From Portunus trituberculatus (taxonomy: Eukaryota > Arthropoda > Malacostraca > Decapoda > Portunidae), in assembly GCF_017591435.1 (NCBI RefSeq), contig NC_059294.1, positions 4,217,501-4,281,500 of the forward strand: a stretch of 64,000 nucleotides of DNA. Direction: 5' to 3'. Positions 1 to 15,930 of this stretch are shown here, piece after piece. The translations under genes and the position numbers were made by a program. The notes beneath the pieces were generated by a model. It was not told the origin of the DNA. It ran no database searches and saw only the letters and a program-made list of their open reading frames with translations. Every line of letters begins with the position of its first letter. The first letter of the stretch is position 1.

Positions 1-2714
<2,714 letters not shown>

Positions 2715-2793
<79 letters not shown>

Positions 2794-2846
2794 GAGGAGG
2801 AGGAGGAGGAGGACGAGGAGGAGGAGGATGTCGAGGAGGACAGTAT
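2715..2846. repeat. (AG)n then (GAG)n compound microsatellite
   Basis: About 75 bp of AG units pass directly into GAG trinucleotides, with a few substitutions towards the right end (GAC, GATGTC). It is purine-only on the plus strand. Confidence 0.97.
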
Positions 2847-3951
2847 GAGACCAGGTGGACAGGTGGTGGACGGCTGAATGACAGACCAACACTCGCTCTC
2901 ATCTGCCTCGCCATCACATAACGCTGCACACCTGCGGCGCCACCATACACATAGCCCACCGCCACACCTGCCGAGCTGCCACACATCTGCCTGGCCACTA
3001 CCCGTGTCTCGCCGCCGCATGCACATCTTGCAGCCACACGTGCCCCGCCTCCTCCCTCCCTTCCAGCGCTGCACAGATGTTGAGAATCGTGCGCTGCAGC
3101 CCCACACGTGCCCTGCCATCCTGTGCTTGTCCAGCTGCCTTACGTATCGCCTTTCCTGGGTGTAAGCTTGTCTAGTCGTACCATTTTTTACTTTTTTTAA
3201 TTCATACAGAGAATGATGTTGATTCGAGTTGGATTTTTGTTAAATTCGTAAGAATATTTAAGAGTTCACACAGACTTCTCGTTTCGAATGGAAAGATAGA
3301 AAGAAAATAAGCATTGTATCTGGTAAATATGTGAGGAAGTTTAATTTGTATTTACTTATTAGGAATTTATAGAAAAACCGTGGATATCTCAGTGCTGTGT
3401 GCAATTCTTTACTCATCTTTATACATGAAAGAAAGTGTATTGCGAAACTAGCGACATTAGGATGTAATATAAAAGGACCATGCAAAATTGTTTCTTTGCT
3501 TAATGTAGAAGAAATTTTCAAACAATTTATATAGAGTTCGTATTCGAGATAAAACTAAGACTTGTGACGTTTAATTTATATTGACGTCTTTCGAATTTCA
3601 GGAAAAAAATATAAATATCTCTATGTCAAGTGCAATAATTGGTAAACCATTTTCACATATGAAAGCAAAATATTAGGAAGTTGACGATTTTAAATAAAAA
3701 CGTACAGTGAAAAAACATAGTGCAAATCGAAATACGAAAGACCGAAAAAGAGAAAGAGGAAAAATTGATATAAAAGTAAATTTGTGAAGAAGACACTGCA
3801 GGTGAACATGGAAACACACTTCCAAAAAAATTAGGGATTCTGCAGCCGAGGAAAACCTACAAGGAAATTCCGAGACGGGAGTGGTGCGGCGGGAAAAAAA
3901 TAATGGTAACGTGAATTAAGGAAATAACAGGCTAGGATCAAGTTCAACCTG

Positions 3952-3953
<2 letters not shown>
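2847..3953. other. Single-copy stretch, no gene seen
   Basis: The left part (2880-3165) is GC-richer and full of CAC/GCC words such as CCACAC and GCCGC, which produces histidine- and proline-rich false frames. From about 3180 the sequence becomes AT-rich. No exon, TE terminus or RNA gene was recognised. Confidence 0.55.

Positions 3954-4007
<54 letters not shown>
3954..4007. repeat. (CT)n microsatellite
   Basis: About 27 CT units without interruption, ending just before TCCGTTC. Confidence 0.97.
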
Positions 4008-4010
<3 letters not shown>

Positions 4011-4050
4011 TCTTATTTCTCTTCGCATTTTACTTTTCTGCATTTATTAT

Positions 4051-4246
4051 CTCCTCCTCCTCCTCCTCCTCCTCCTCCTCCTCCTCCTCCTCCTCCTCCT
4101 CCTCCTCCTCCTCCTCCTCCTCCTCCTCCTCCTCCTCCTCCTCTTCCTCCTCCTGCTCCTCCTCCTCCTCTTCCTCCTCCTGCTCCTCCTCCTCCTCCTC
4201 CTCCTCCTCCTCCTCCTCCTCCTCCTCCTCCTCCTCCTCCTCCTCC
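4051..4246. repeat. (CTC)n trinucleotide array, 196 bp
   Basis: Roughly 65 CTC units. Two similar interruption blocks of the type CTTCCTCCTCCTGCTCC lie at about 4141-4190, suggesting internal duplication of an imperfect segment. The reverse strand gives a false poly-Glu or poly-Arg frame. Confidence 0.97.
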
Positions 4247-4663
4247 ATATCCTCTTGCTCTTCATCCTAATCCTAATCCTACTATTTCTCCTCCTCGTCC
4301 CTCCATCCTCATGAATTACCCTGGAGCAGCAGTCTTGCATTATCGCCTCGAGAATCTTGTGCCTAACCAGCGCTTTGCTCCCCACGCATAACGCCACCCT
4401 GCCCTTTGGGGCGACTTCCTGGTAGCTCTTATGAGGAAATTTCGTCCTAGTGCGGATGTGTCTCAACGCAACAAAGCTCTCGTCGCCTTCCAATCAGCTA
4501 GGAAGGATTAGCAAATACGGTGTCGGTCTCTTCGTGGCGCGGGAAGATTGGTAGATGCATAAAATATCTCAGGAAATTTCATACGTGGGTTTCTGTTGCT
4601 GTTTTTTTTATTATACTGTCAGATGACGAGGTACTGATTGATCGATTTTTCTTATTTTTAATG
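4247..4663. other. Single-copy stretch, no gene seen
   Basis: This starts with three copies of TCCTAA (about 4266-4282), then mixed sequence of moderate GC to about 4560 and AT-rich sequence after that. No coding or RNA feature was recognised. Confidence 0.5.
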
Positions 4664-4912
4664 ATTGTTTTCCTTCGAAACTCAAATCGTAACTATCATC
4701 TTGTGTATTACAGTCAATAAGTATTCACAGTCTTTTATCCCTTCCCTCTAGTCTCCTATCTGCTTCTATAATTTCCTGTCACCTGAATTCTTTTGAGGGA
4801 GATATCAAGACACTTACCCAGCTTTGGATAATTGTTTTCCTTTGAACCTCAAATCGAAAGTATCATCCTGTGTACTATATTCTATAAGAATTCACAGTTT
4901 TTTATCCCTTCC

Positions 4913-5154
4913 CTCTAAAGCAGGGTTTCTCAATCTGGGGCTCGCGAACCCCAGGGGTTCACAAGAAGATTTCAGGGTACTTAGATGACTGATTTGATGA
5001 TACATCCTTTGCAGAATACCTTTGCCTATTGAGTTAGTGTCAGTCACTAAATTAACATCCTGTTCGATGTCAAATTACTGGGGGTTCGGGTAGATGGTCT
5101 TATAACTCAGAGGGTTCTTAACGAGAAAAAAATTTGAAAACCCCTGCTCTAAAG
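4913..5154. repeat. 8 bp target-site duplications CTCTAAAG flanking the MITE
   Basis: CTCTAAAG occurs at 4913-4920 and again at 5147-5154, directly abutting both ends of the element. Eight bp is the usual hAT target duplication length. Copy A of the surrounding tandem repeat shows the uninterrupted version (CCCTCTAGTCTCC). Confidence 0.9.
4921..5146. mobile_element. Non-autonomous hAT-type MITE, 226 bp
   Basis: The element starts CAGGGTTTCTCAA, and its other end read on the minus strand starts CAGGGGTTTTCAA, giving imperfect terminal inverted repeats (11 of 13 positions). CAGGG termini with an 8 bp target duplication are typical of the hAT superfamily. It is far too short for a transposase and has no open frame of note, so it would depend on a transposase from elsewhere. 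Subterminal GGGGCTCGCGAACCCC and GGGGGTTCGGG are GC-rich hairpin-like blocks. Family assignment rests on termini and duplication length only. Confidence 0.85.
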
Positions 5155-5235
5155 TCTCCTATTTGCCTCTATAATTCCCTATTACCTGAATTCTTTCGAG
5201 GGAGATCTCAAGACACTTACCCAGCCTTGGATAAT

Positions 5236-6595
5236 AATACTTAAGATCATTGTTTAAGAAAGGCCAGTGAGTATTTTGCTTTATATATGTTACGTACTTC
5301 GCTTGCATAAAGAGTGGAACTATGTCAGTCAGTTTTCCATTCCGTGTATGTGCAGTAACTCTCCGATGCAATTCCGGTCCATTCTAGGGTGGTGCGTTGT
5401 CTCGCTGCCACTTAGTGACGGTGATGTGATTGCGGTGGTGGCGGCACAACGTGGACAGCGGAAAGAATGGAATGCAGCGCTGGATAAATGACTCAGAGCA
5501 AAAAAGACAGAGGGTTCTGCCTGAATTGTATGTTAATCTAGCTATACGAACTTCCTTGTTTTATTTTCAGATGTGTGTGCAAATTCTTCCCATGCACTTG
5601 TAAAATGTAAGAATTACCGTGTGATGCTAATAAATTTCGTGTTCATAATATTTCAAAGGAAAAAAATAGATAAAAACGCAGGTTCTTATGTATTTATATG
5701 TATTTGAGTAACTAATTATGAATGCCTATTATCATGCATGAGAAAGTAGCAAGCCTCGTGATACTTTGAATTACCAGCGTTGACTTCAAGCACATAAATA
5801 TTAAGTATGTGGCAGTTCCAACAGGAGAAACAAGAGTAGGAGGAAAGTAGAAAATAAACCAGCACTATGAACCATCGAAAGGAATAAGAATTAGATACAC
5901 CATAATGAAATATAATGACAAGCTGTGTTAGGGGCAAATGTAACGAATGAGGGAAAATAAAGAAGCTGCAGAGAAAGTTATATCACGAGGGAAGGAGATT
6001 CGTATCTCTTGAGAGTTACGCTCATGAATTTTGATATCCAAGGGAAACTAATAATTCATGAGGATTTGGAAAGCACAAAAGGAAAGTGGAAGAGGGGAAG
6101 GGAAACAACTCACGATTTATGGAATGAGCAGGAACTGGAGACTTATTAAAGCAGTAAACTGGAACAAACTATCAGAGAAGAAAGGAAGGGAATTTGCTGC
6201 CGCACTTCGGAGCAGACGAGAATTGCCACAAAGAGGGAACTGTAAAAATCGAAGAATAATGTTTACACTTCAAACAGAAAACGAAGAAATGCAGCATGGT
6301 AGGAATGTCATGGTGATAGCGCCAAGAGTATGGTGAGTAATTAGGCAACATAGAATAAGAAGGTGATGAAGAATGTGATAGATAACAAAAAAAGTGAATG
6401 AAGAACCGCCAAGCAAACACACAATATAATGTCTTAATTTTGCTCAGTATGTGACTTAATGTTTCTGTGAAGATGACTAAAACACATGATAAAAGTGGAA
6501 GGAGCTATTCGATAAACTTTCTTAAAAAAAGTAAATAGGAATAAAAAGAAGAGAAAAATACTAAATGGGAGGTGCTACCGAGAGAAAAGAATACA

Positions 6596-6600
<5 letters not shown>
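5236..6600. other. AT-rich single-copy stretch, no gene seen
   Basis: No TE termini, RNA gene or exon-like segment was recognised. A modest GC-richer patch lies at 5370-5480. Region 5930-6540 is purine-rich on the plus strand, which lengthens open frames artificially. Confidence 0.55.

Positions 6601-6672
<72 letters not shown>
6601..6672. repeat. (TG)n microsatellite
   Basis: 36 uninterrupted TG units. Confidence 0.98.
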
Positions 6673-6676
<4 letters not shown>

Positions 6677-6766
6677 TGTGGGTGAAGAAGGTATGAGTAA
6701 ACACAGTGACTGACAGTGAGACTGGACATCAACACAACCAACGCACTAAACTTTGCATGACATACA

Positions 6767-6770
<4 letters not shown>

Positions 6771-6813
<43 letters not shown>
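6771..6813. repeat. (TC)n microsatellite
   Basis: About 21 TC units, about 100 bp right of the TG array. Confidence 0.97.
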
Positions 6814-6815
<2 letters not shown>

Positions 6816-6976
6816 GCTCACAGAGGGGTGAAAGTGTTTGTCTCATTTCACCGTATCTAACTCACTATTTTCTTCCTTCTTTGTTTTGTTTTGTTTTAAC
6901 TCGACACTTCTTAATTCATCTGCACTCCTTTCTACGTTTCCGCTCTTTTCAATGTTCGTCATATATACTGCTACCC

Positions 6977-6980
<4 letters not shown>

Positions 6981-7068
<88 letters not shown>
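6981..7068. repeat. (CT)n microsatellite
   Basis: 44 uninterrupted CT units. Confidence 0.98.
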
Positions 7069-7070
<2 letters not shown>

Positions 7071-8739
7071 CACTTTCCCTTTATTCCCTTTACCAGAACG
7101 AGACTACCGCAATGGTCCTAACGAGTCCCGAGCGCCACATAGCAGCAAGACACTCACTAGCTGCCTCACTGTAATATGAATGTTGCTTCAATTTTACATT
7201 ATCTGTTAGAGAGAAGATGAAAAACAAATGCAGTGTGTAAAAAGCAATGTTGTTTGATGGTATGTGATTCAAGTTCGTTTCTACGAGTAAAATGCATTTC
7301 CTAATATTCTATTGTTGCTGATGAAATGTTCAGTTGTCAGTGGTATCGGTCACGAAAAATTAGTCACTGCAGTGTAATTACATATAGCTCTTGTGGTTGT
7401 ATGTAAACCCTGATTTATCATTTCAAAATGTTAATAATCAACTCAGATCATTTTTCTTTTCAGGATTAGTTGTTTTTCCTTTAAATTGATGGTCAACCCG
7501 TGCAGGTCATAATTGAGAGATGACAAGTTCTATCCTGATCCTTCGGTAACGGGTACAAGTTGCCTCCATCCTTTGGAGGTGCCTTTTTCTTATACATGCT
7601 GCACTCTTTGGTGGCGCCTTAAGTGCTAAGAGTTGGTGTAAATAAAAGGAAACCGCTCCTGCTTGAGCTTTCGAACCTTTAAAGTGTTCATAGATTTAAA
7701 CGTCCTGAATTCATTTTGTGTTGATAGTATTACCTCCCCTCCACCTTTAAACCCTTAACAATGTAGTTTTTAATTTACCATAGTTGCTACACAAGATTTA
7801 TTTATCTATTTATTTATTTACTTATTTATTATCTATTTATTTATTTTTTTGTTCATCAGTCCACTTCGTTGCTTATTTATGCTCGTGATTGCCATTGCTA
7901 GCGAGATGTTTCACTTTAAAGCATTTCTGTCATAAGCTGGAACATTGTGTCAAGGTTATGTGTTTATTTATATATCTATTTTTCAAGTAAAAAAAAAACA
8001 TTTTTGTTTTGTAAAGATCTTACTTCAATGGTAAAACATATGTATTGCAGATCTTTCGGTGGGATGTTTTCCAGTAAAACTCTTCACAAACACTATTTGT
8101 AAACAACATTCTTAAAATTATCCTTGTGGAATATCACCGATGTTTTCTAGACCAGTAATATTATTTTTTTCTTTGCGGGCTAATGAGTCATTAGTGCGAG
8201 TAACCTGGAGCATTTTGCATTTGTACCATCTGTAAAATTACAGCTTGCAATAATTCCTTAAAAAAAAAAAAAAACCGAAACCATTTTCAATACTTTCTAA
8301 CATTTTCTTATCCGCATCATATGTCTGCGGTGTACCGGCATTATATATTTTTTTTGCATAAATTCATCATCCTTAGAGCTTCTTTGAAATTTCGTATATG
8401 TATTTATTAGTAGCACCATCTCTTGCTCCATTCATGACCAATTATTATGAACATCATTTTTCTCACCGGAAGCATCACCAGAATTGATATTAGAGTTGTT
8501 CTCATCCTTGTTACTTTCGGTCATATTCAATATTGCCTTAACAGTATTGCTTTCATGAGTATTACAGTCAAATACTAAATTATTGTCTGTAAGCTCTTAA
8601 GGAAACATGTAAATATTCAACACATAAAAGACCAATCAATATATTACATATTTATTTAGAAAGGAAGCATCCTTTAAAGTCTTATGAACCAAATATAGCT
8701 GAGTGCTAGAAAAATATATAATTCTGTGTCATGTATGAG
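7069..8739. other. AT-rich stretch with a TTTA-rich block, no gene seen
   Basis: Contains an imperfect (TTTA)n block at 7796-7850 and a poly-A run near 8260-8274. Region 7500-7680 is less AT-rich and has a small hairpin (CCTCCA...TGGAGG, near 7564-7580), but I cannot assign it. No exon was recognised. Confidence 0.5.
7796..7850. repeat. Imperfect (TTTA)n block
   Basis: Tetranucleotide TTTA with TCTA and CTTA variants, ending in a short T run. Confidence 0.9.
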
Positions 8740-9680
8740 TTTTTTTTTTCATGTGCAAAAAACGCTGGCAAGGGTAACAGATATTATAATAGATAAAAGT
8801 CTCACTGAGGTGTTGGGCCCATTCAAAGACAAAAGCGGCAACCAAACCTAGAGGAAAATTGTTTTGAAACCTCCCTCTTGATAGAGTTCAAGTCATAGGA
8901 AGATGAAAAATCAGAAACACACACAGGAACTACCAGAATTTACCGGAGAAAGGGATGAATGACTGGGAATACTGGTCAACTCTTTCATTGGAAAGGTAAA
9001 CATAATAGGAGTAACAGAGTTAAGAGACTTGTGCAGTGAGGCCGCTGGAGGAAGGGAGACATGCAGTTAGCAAGATCAGAAAAGAGAATAATGATAAAAT
9101 ATAGCAGAAATGTAACAGTGTGGTCATGAGAAAAAGGATGAAGACAGTCACTTATGGGAAATAAGACGAGAAGCTTATGATTCCATCCTGTTTAAGAAAA
9201 TTCTATGATTGGAACCTCCCCAGACATGTGAAGCATACTTCATATATACATGGATAAGATCCCTATAGAGAGTTAGCTGTTGGTTGAAGGGGGTGAGAAA
9301 AACTGTCTGAGACAACTCAAAACACCTAACTTCATAAAAATCTCTTTTAGCTATAGATGAGGTGTGAAATTTCTCATTTAAATTATAAGTAAAGGACAGA
9401 CTATGAATATTCAGTGTAGAAGAGGAAAATAATTGAGAGTTATTGAAGAAGAGAGGATAGTTGTCTGGTACGTTGTAAGGAGATGATAGATGGAGGAATT
9501 GCGTTTTTTGAAGCATTGAACAATACTGAAATTGCTCTGCTTCAATGATAAATCTTAGAGAGATCAGAAGTCAGATGTTCCGTTGGTTCCTTGCGTGATC
9601 TATTTTCTTCCTGAAGGGAACATTGTAAATCATCAATATTAGATGACACTAACAACTCTGCAGCCGTCATGTCATCACTT
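8740..9680 (-). pseudogene. Decayed non-LTR retrotransposon, reverse transcriptase C-terminal part and 3' tail
   Basis: Read on the minus strand, the segment carries, in order, DLSKI (about 9560), FNASK followed after a one-base frameshift by TQFLHLSS (about 9500), YNVPDNYPLFFNNSQLF, LNIHSLSFTYNLNEKFH, MKYASHVWGGSNH (about 9210), then SDLANC and SQSFIPFSGKFW (about 8970), and a tail ending in a T run (A run on the minus strand) at 8740-8749. This order matches the C-terminal half of jockey-like LINE polymerases as I know them from decapods. Several in-frame stops and at least two frameshifts make it non-functional. The catalytic YADD region and everything 5' of it are not identifiable; the left boundary is the A-tail and the right boundary is uncertain. 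The same family recurs at 63427-63812. Confidence 0.78.
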
Positions 9681-10335
9681 ATTTGTGGTGCAGTCAGGGA
9701 AACTAACATGATCGGTGCCTCAGGAGGAAAGAGGGAGCAGGGAAGATACGAAGTGAGTACCGTGGAGTGAAGAGTGGCTGGGGAAGGAATTCATTTTAGA
9801 TCAAGCTGGAACACAAAAGAACTGGGTCCGTGTCTAACATATTTTTCCTTCCTTCCTCTGATATTTAATTAACTTCTTTTTCCTTCTTCCACATCTATTT
9901 TTCCTTGTTTTTCCCTTACTACATGTATTTTTTCCTGTCGTTCTTGCACTCTTGTTTTCTTATTTTTTCTTATTACTCCTTCTTCGTCTTTTCCACCTTC
10001 TTGTTCTCTACCACACATTTATTTCTTTTATATCTTTCCTCTTACTACTCCTTAAGTATTGTCATTATCAAAGTGTCTCTCACCTTTAGTTAACTCTTAT
10101 CCCTCTCTGTTTTGCTAACTTTCCTGTGTCGCATGTTCAGAGAAATTATAGAGGCAGCGGAGTAACAGAGGAGGTAGAGCCGGAGAATTAAGAGACATTA
10201 ATTACATGCTTTCCTGGACGATACGATGAATAGGAGCGTTTATAGATAAAATGCACTGATGGGGAGATGTTGTGCATACTAAATGGAAGCCTTGACTTTG
10301 TATTTATCTATTTGATACTTTCTGATTTCCATGCA

Positions 10336-10338
<3 letters not shown>
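9681..10338. other. Mixed single-copy stretch, no gene seen
   Basis: Plus-strand pyrimidine-rich sequence at 9840-10120 gives long hydrophobic false frames. No recognisable element was seen. Confidence 0.5.

Positions 10339-10401
<63 letters not shown>
10339..10401. repeat. (TG)n microsatellite
   Basis: About 31 TG units, ending in GTGGGAGGGG. It is inverted relative to the CA array that starts about 50 bp to the right. Confidence 0.97.
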
Positions 10402-10450
10402 TGGGAGGGGAAACATTGGGTTTTGGTCTGTAAAATTGAGATTGCATGCA

Positions 10451-12362
<1,912 letters not shown>

Positions 12363-12425
<63 letters not shown>
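12363..12425. repeat. (AG)n microsatellite
   Basis: About 31 AG units. It is the first of five AG arrays in the same orientation within 2.8 kb. Confidence 0.98.
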
Positions 12426-12428
<3 letters not shown>

Positions 12429-12858
12429 AGGAATAGGAGGAGGGTTATGAGGCTAACTTCACACGACCCATATGAAGCCGACGTGTACCGGGACAGTGCG
12501 CGTCACCTGAGAGGTTGGACGGGGTGTGTGTGATGTATGAGGCACGGCAGCGAGGAGTAGCGCACCTGCAATCACCAACAACCCAGGCAACACCCGCAGC
12601 CACCGTCGAATCAGTGGAGCGTGCGCCAGACGACCTGCTCTAACCTTGCAGACACACCACGCACCGCACACCCGCACACTTCGGAGTAGGGGAGCATATT
12701 GACAGACAAATATCATTGAGCATATCCAGCATTACATATCCAGCTTCTTAAGTAAAGGTAGCATATGGATTCAGGTTCACATTGTGTATGATATATATGT
12801 GAGACATTAATTTCTTTAGCCTGTTTTGGTTATGGTATTGCACCAAGGCTGTGGTCAA

Positions 12859-12861
<3 letters not shown>
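12426..12861. other. Single-copy stretch, no gene seen
   Basis: 12440-12700 is GC-richer (CGCACC, CACACC words), then AT-rich. The minus-strand frame at 12459-12716 shows no known domain. Confidence 0.5.

Positions 12862-12911
<50 letters not shown>
12862..12911. repeat. (GA)n microsatellite
   Basis: About 25 GA units ending in AAGAGAAATG. Confidence 0.97.
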
Positions 12912-12915
<4 letters not shown>

Positions 12916-13019
12916 AAATGACACGGAGGCCAGGACAGAAAAACTAAGTTTATTTTAAACAAATCCTAACAGAGAAATAAGCTCAGACCAGAAAAAAAAA
13001 CACATAAAAGCATACAATA

Positions 13020-13195
13020 ACAATATTAAAACAATAGTAATGATGCAGAGAACAGTAATGAAAATGATGATAATAAAAAAAATGATGATAATAATAATGA
13101 TAATAATAATAATAATAATAATAATGATAATAATAATAATAATCATGAAAATAGTCATGATAAATAAATGAAATTAGTATTTTTATCCTCTTGTA

Positions 13196-13244
<49 letters not shown>

Positions 13245-13425
13245 AAATAGTAATGATAAATAATTAAAAGTAGTGTTTTTATATCCTCTCGTAATAATAA
13301 TAGTAATAAAAATAATATTGATAATAATAATAATAACAATGATAATAACGATAACAGTATGAATAATAATAATGAAGATAGTAATGATAAATAAATAAAA
13401 AATAGTATTTCCTATCCTCTCGTAA
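13020..13425. repeat. AAT-rich block with three copies of a 55-60 bp module
   Basis: AAT/ATA trinucleotide arrays (13082-13144, 13197-13240 and 13276-13369, imperfect) alternate with three related modules. The modules begin ATGAAAATAG, ATGAAAATAG and ATGAAGATAG at 13145, 13241 and 13372, contain AATGATAAATAA (GTCATGATAAATAA in the first), and end with ATCCTCTTGTAA or ATCCTCTCGTAA. Module starts are about 96 and 131 bp apart, the difference lying in the AAT array lengths. It is a tandem higher-order repeat whose spacer is a microsatellite. Confidence 0.88.
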
Positions 13426-13844
13426 CATCACCTCAGCATACTGTACGGTGACATGAGCCCTTCCTTACTAGGTCACCTTATTACTGTGGAAACATCAAAG
13501 GGACGGGGAGCTACCCGCGGTTGAAAGGGAAAGAAAAGGAAAGAAGGGGCTGGGGAGGCTCCAGGTGTTCTGCTAGACCAAAGAACTCTACAGATAATTG
13601 GTGACCAGAGGCACCGTAACACTGAGCACAGGTAAAGGAAGAGACAAAAAGGCAGGAATAAGGCAGCCGCTGCAGGAGTAAGGGTGAGGGAACGAGGTAG
13701 GGAAGGGCGAGGAGAGGGTGCTCGAGGACGTGAATAAATTTTAATGAAGGAGATGTGAGAGATTGTGGGTCGTGGAGAGAGTGAAAGAGAGGGAAGGGGA
13801 TCATGTAGCTAGTATGTAGGTAGGATACGAGGACATGGGAAGGC

Positions 13845-13846
<2 letters not shown>
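13426..13846. other. Purine-biased single-copy stretch, no gene seen
   Basis: Plus strand is purine-rich (many GGAAGG/GAGG words). The long minus-strand frame across 13511-14191 is explained by this bias plus two GA arrays. Confidence 0.6.

Positions 13847-13911
<65 letters not shown>
13847..13911. repeat. (GA)n microsatellite
   Basis: About 32 GA units. Confidence 0.98.
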
Positions 13912-13913
<2 letters not shown>

Positions 13914-14081
13914 GCACGGAGGTAAACAAAGGTGTAAAGGAAAAAATTAACAAATATCAAGATAATGTAATTCAGGACCGAAATAGATAATAGTATCAGT
14001 GGAGGTTTGCAAAAATGGTGATATTTATTTTCCATGAGGCTTATGAAATTGATAAAATTATGGAAAATTAGAGATATTAAT

Positions 14082-14085
<4 letters not shown>

Positions 14086-14140
<55 letters not shown>
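14086..14140. repeat. (GA)n microsatellite
   Basis: About 27 GA units, 175 bp right of the previous array and in the same orientation. Confidence 0.98.
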
Positions 14141-14141
<1 letters not shown>

Positions 14142-15019
14142 AAAGGCTGCAGAATACACTGGCTACTCCATGGTTCGCAAAACTCACACAAAAACTAATC
14201 ATACACTAGAAATATAATGAAATATAACCACAATATTAACTAGAAAGAACACTGCACATCATCCTGGATTATCAAGAGAGTCACTAATCCCTTCACTATT
14301 ATGTATATTATCAACATATCAGTGGTAACATGGGGAACGAAAAAATCTCTTCCCCTGGACAGTCTGGAATTATTCAGATGGAGAACTATTGATACCAGTG
14401 AGATCTCTTGAATTTTTAAGGACAGGTGTGTTGTCCCTTACCCTCTGTATTCAGCATAAGCCCTAGAGAAGGGTAAGGGAAGTGGCGAATGATAGGAAGA
14501 GAAAACGAGGATGAACAAAAGCGTGGAAAACATGGGGCGTTATTGGAGTGGCGGTGAAGAGAAGGCGGAGAGAGAGAAAGAAGAAATGTTTAAAAGGCGA
14601 AAGCTTCCTCGTTACCTGACGGGATCACGGAATTAAGAGTTGAGTAGATCCGATTATTCGCGAAAGAAAATTCAAATTCTGTAGGAGAGTCTGTAAACTT
14701 CCATTTAGGATTATTAATGTTTGAATAATTCCACTAAATATGCTGCAGAAAGACTTAGCGTTAATGCATGAGAAGGAAAGGAATGGGGGAGAGGCGAGAG
14801 GACCGGAAGGGAGGAGAGAGAGAGAGGGATGAGAAGAAAGTGCCGGGGATAAAAGAGAAAGGGAGTGCGGGGAGGAGGAAGGAAGTCAGTAATAGCAAGA
14901 AAGAAAGAGGGAAGACAGGGATAAGGGAGAGGAACAGATGAATAGCACATGGGAACGGAAGAAGAGAATATGGTACGCAGACGAAATAAAAAGCAAATGA
15001 GCACAAAATTCCATGAAGT

Positions 15020-15021
<2 letters not shown>
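14141..15021. other. Single-copy stretch with a polypurine segment, no gene seen
   Basis: 14141-14740 is mixed. From about 14745 to the GA array at 15022 the plus strand is predominantly A/G, including a small GA run at about 14814-14826. Three minus-strand frames here are artefacts of that bias. Confidence 0.55.

Positions 15022-15097
<76 letters not shown>
15022..15097. repeat. (GA)n microsatellite
   Basis: 38 GA units, right end of a longer purine-rich segment. Confidence 0.98.
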
Positions 15098-15098
<1 letters not shown>

Positions 15099-15622
15099 GC
15101 CCGCAAAAAACATGAAAGATTGATAGCATATAGATGTACAGCAGAAAAAAAAAAAATAAAACAGAATAAAAGATGGATGCAAGATATTCAAGTGTGGAAG
15201 GAAGGAAGGACAGCGAAGAGAGGGATATGCTTTGTGCGTTTCTCTCTCGGTATTATTTCGAAATGAAAGAAGAGAACATTCAACCGTAGCTCCTACACTG
15301 GAATTATTCACTGGAGAAGAGGATTATACTTATATACCTGTTACCTTTGTTGGGGCAGTATTGTGTAAGCGGCGGAAGGAATCAGGTCAGGGTTACGGTA
15401 TAGAGAGATTATTGACGGGAAGGTTTGAACTGATTGAATAGCTGTTGTATGCGTCTATTTATTGTCCCTACCTGTTTGTCTGTGGCTAGTGTGGCGTGGC
15501 TTCAGTGTGCGAGTAATCTTTGTAGTGTTTTGTTTAGTCTCTGCTCGCTCCTTTGTATGGGTAATGTGGTGGATATTCAGATTACCTTTGTGATATTTTT
15601 TATTGCATTGTTTTCACTTTAG

Positions 15623-15624
<2 letters not shown>
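15098..15624. other. Single-copy stretch, no gene seen
   Basis: A-run near 15145-15157, GGAAGGAAGG near 15197. The frames at 15232-15441 and 15434-15622 are short and match no family I know. Confidence 0.5.

Positions 15625-15702
<78 letters not shown>
15625..15702. repeat. (TA)n microsatellite
   Basis: About 38 TA units. This is one of only two long AT arrays in the window. Confidence 0.98.
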
Positions 15703-15705
<3 letters not shown>

Positions 15706-15720
15706 CATCGAAGCACAACC

Positions 15721-15930
<210 letters not shown>

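Larger units (their letters stand above)
4664..5235. repeat. Tandem duplication of a LINE 3'-end fragment, second copy interrupted by a MITE
   Basis: Two copies of a unit of about 167 bp lie head to tail. Copy A is about 4664-4830; copy B is about 4831-4920 plus 5155-5235. Both begin with ATTGTTTTCC and share CTCAAATCG, TCACAG, TTATCCCTTCCCTCTA and a right end ACCTGAATTCTTT...CAAGACACTTACCCAG. The right half resembles the 3' end of the LINE at 63427-63812 (shared AATTCTTTT, CAAGACA and TTTGGATAATT, and a decayed YSQSFIP frame). So the unit is probably an old LINE tail that was duplicated locally before the MITE inserted in copy B. Confidence 0.75.

Noticed and set aside
4266..4282. Telomere-like repeat
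   Set aside because: Three TCCTAA units are not the arthropod TTAGG/CCTAA unit and the run is too short.
4030..4493. Poly-Glu and poly-Arg frames of up to 148 codons on the minus strand
   Set aside because: They are translations of the CTC array at 4051-4246; the unique part has no domain.
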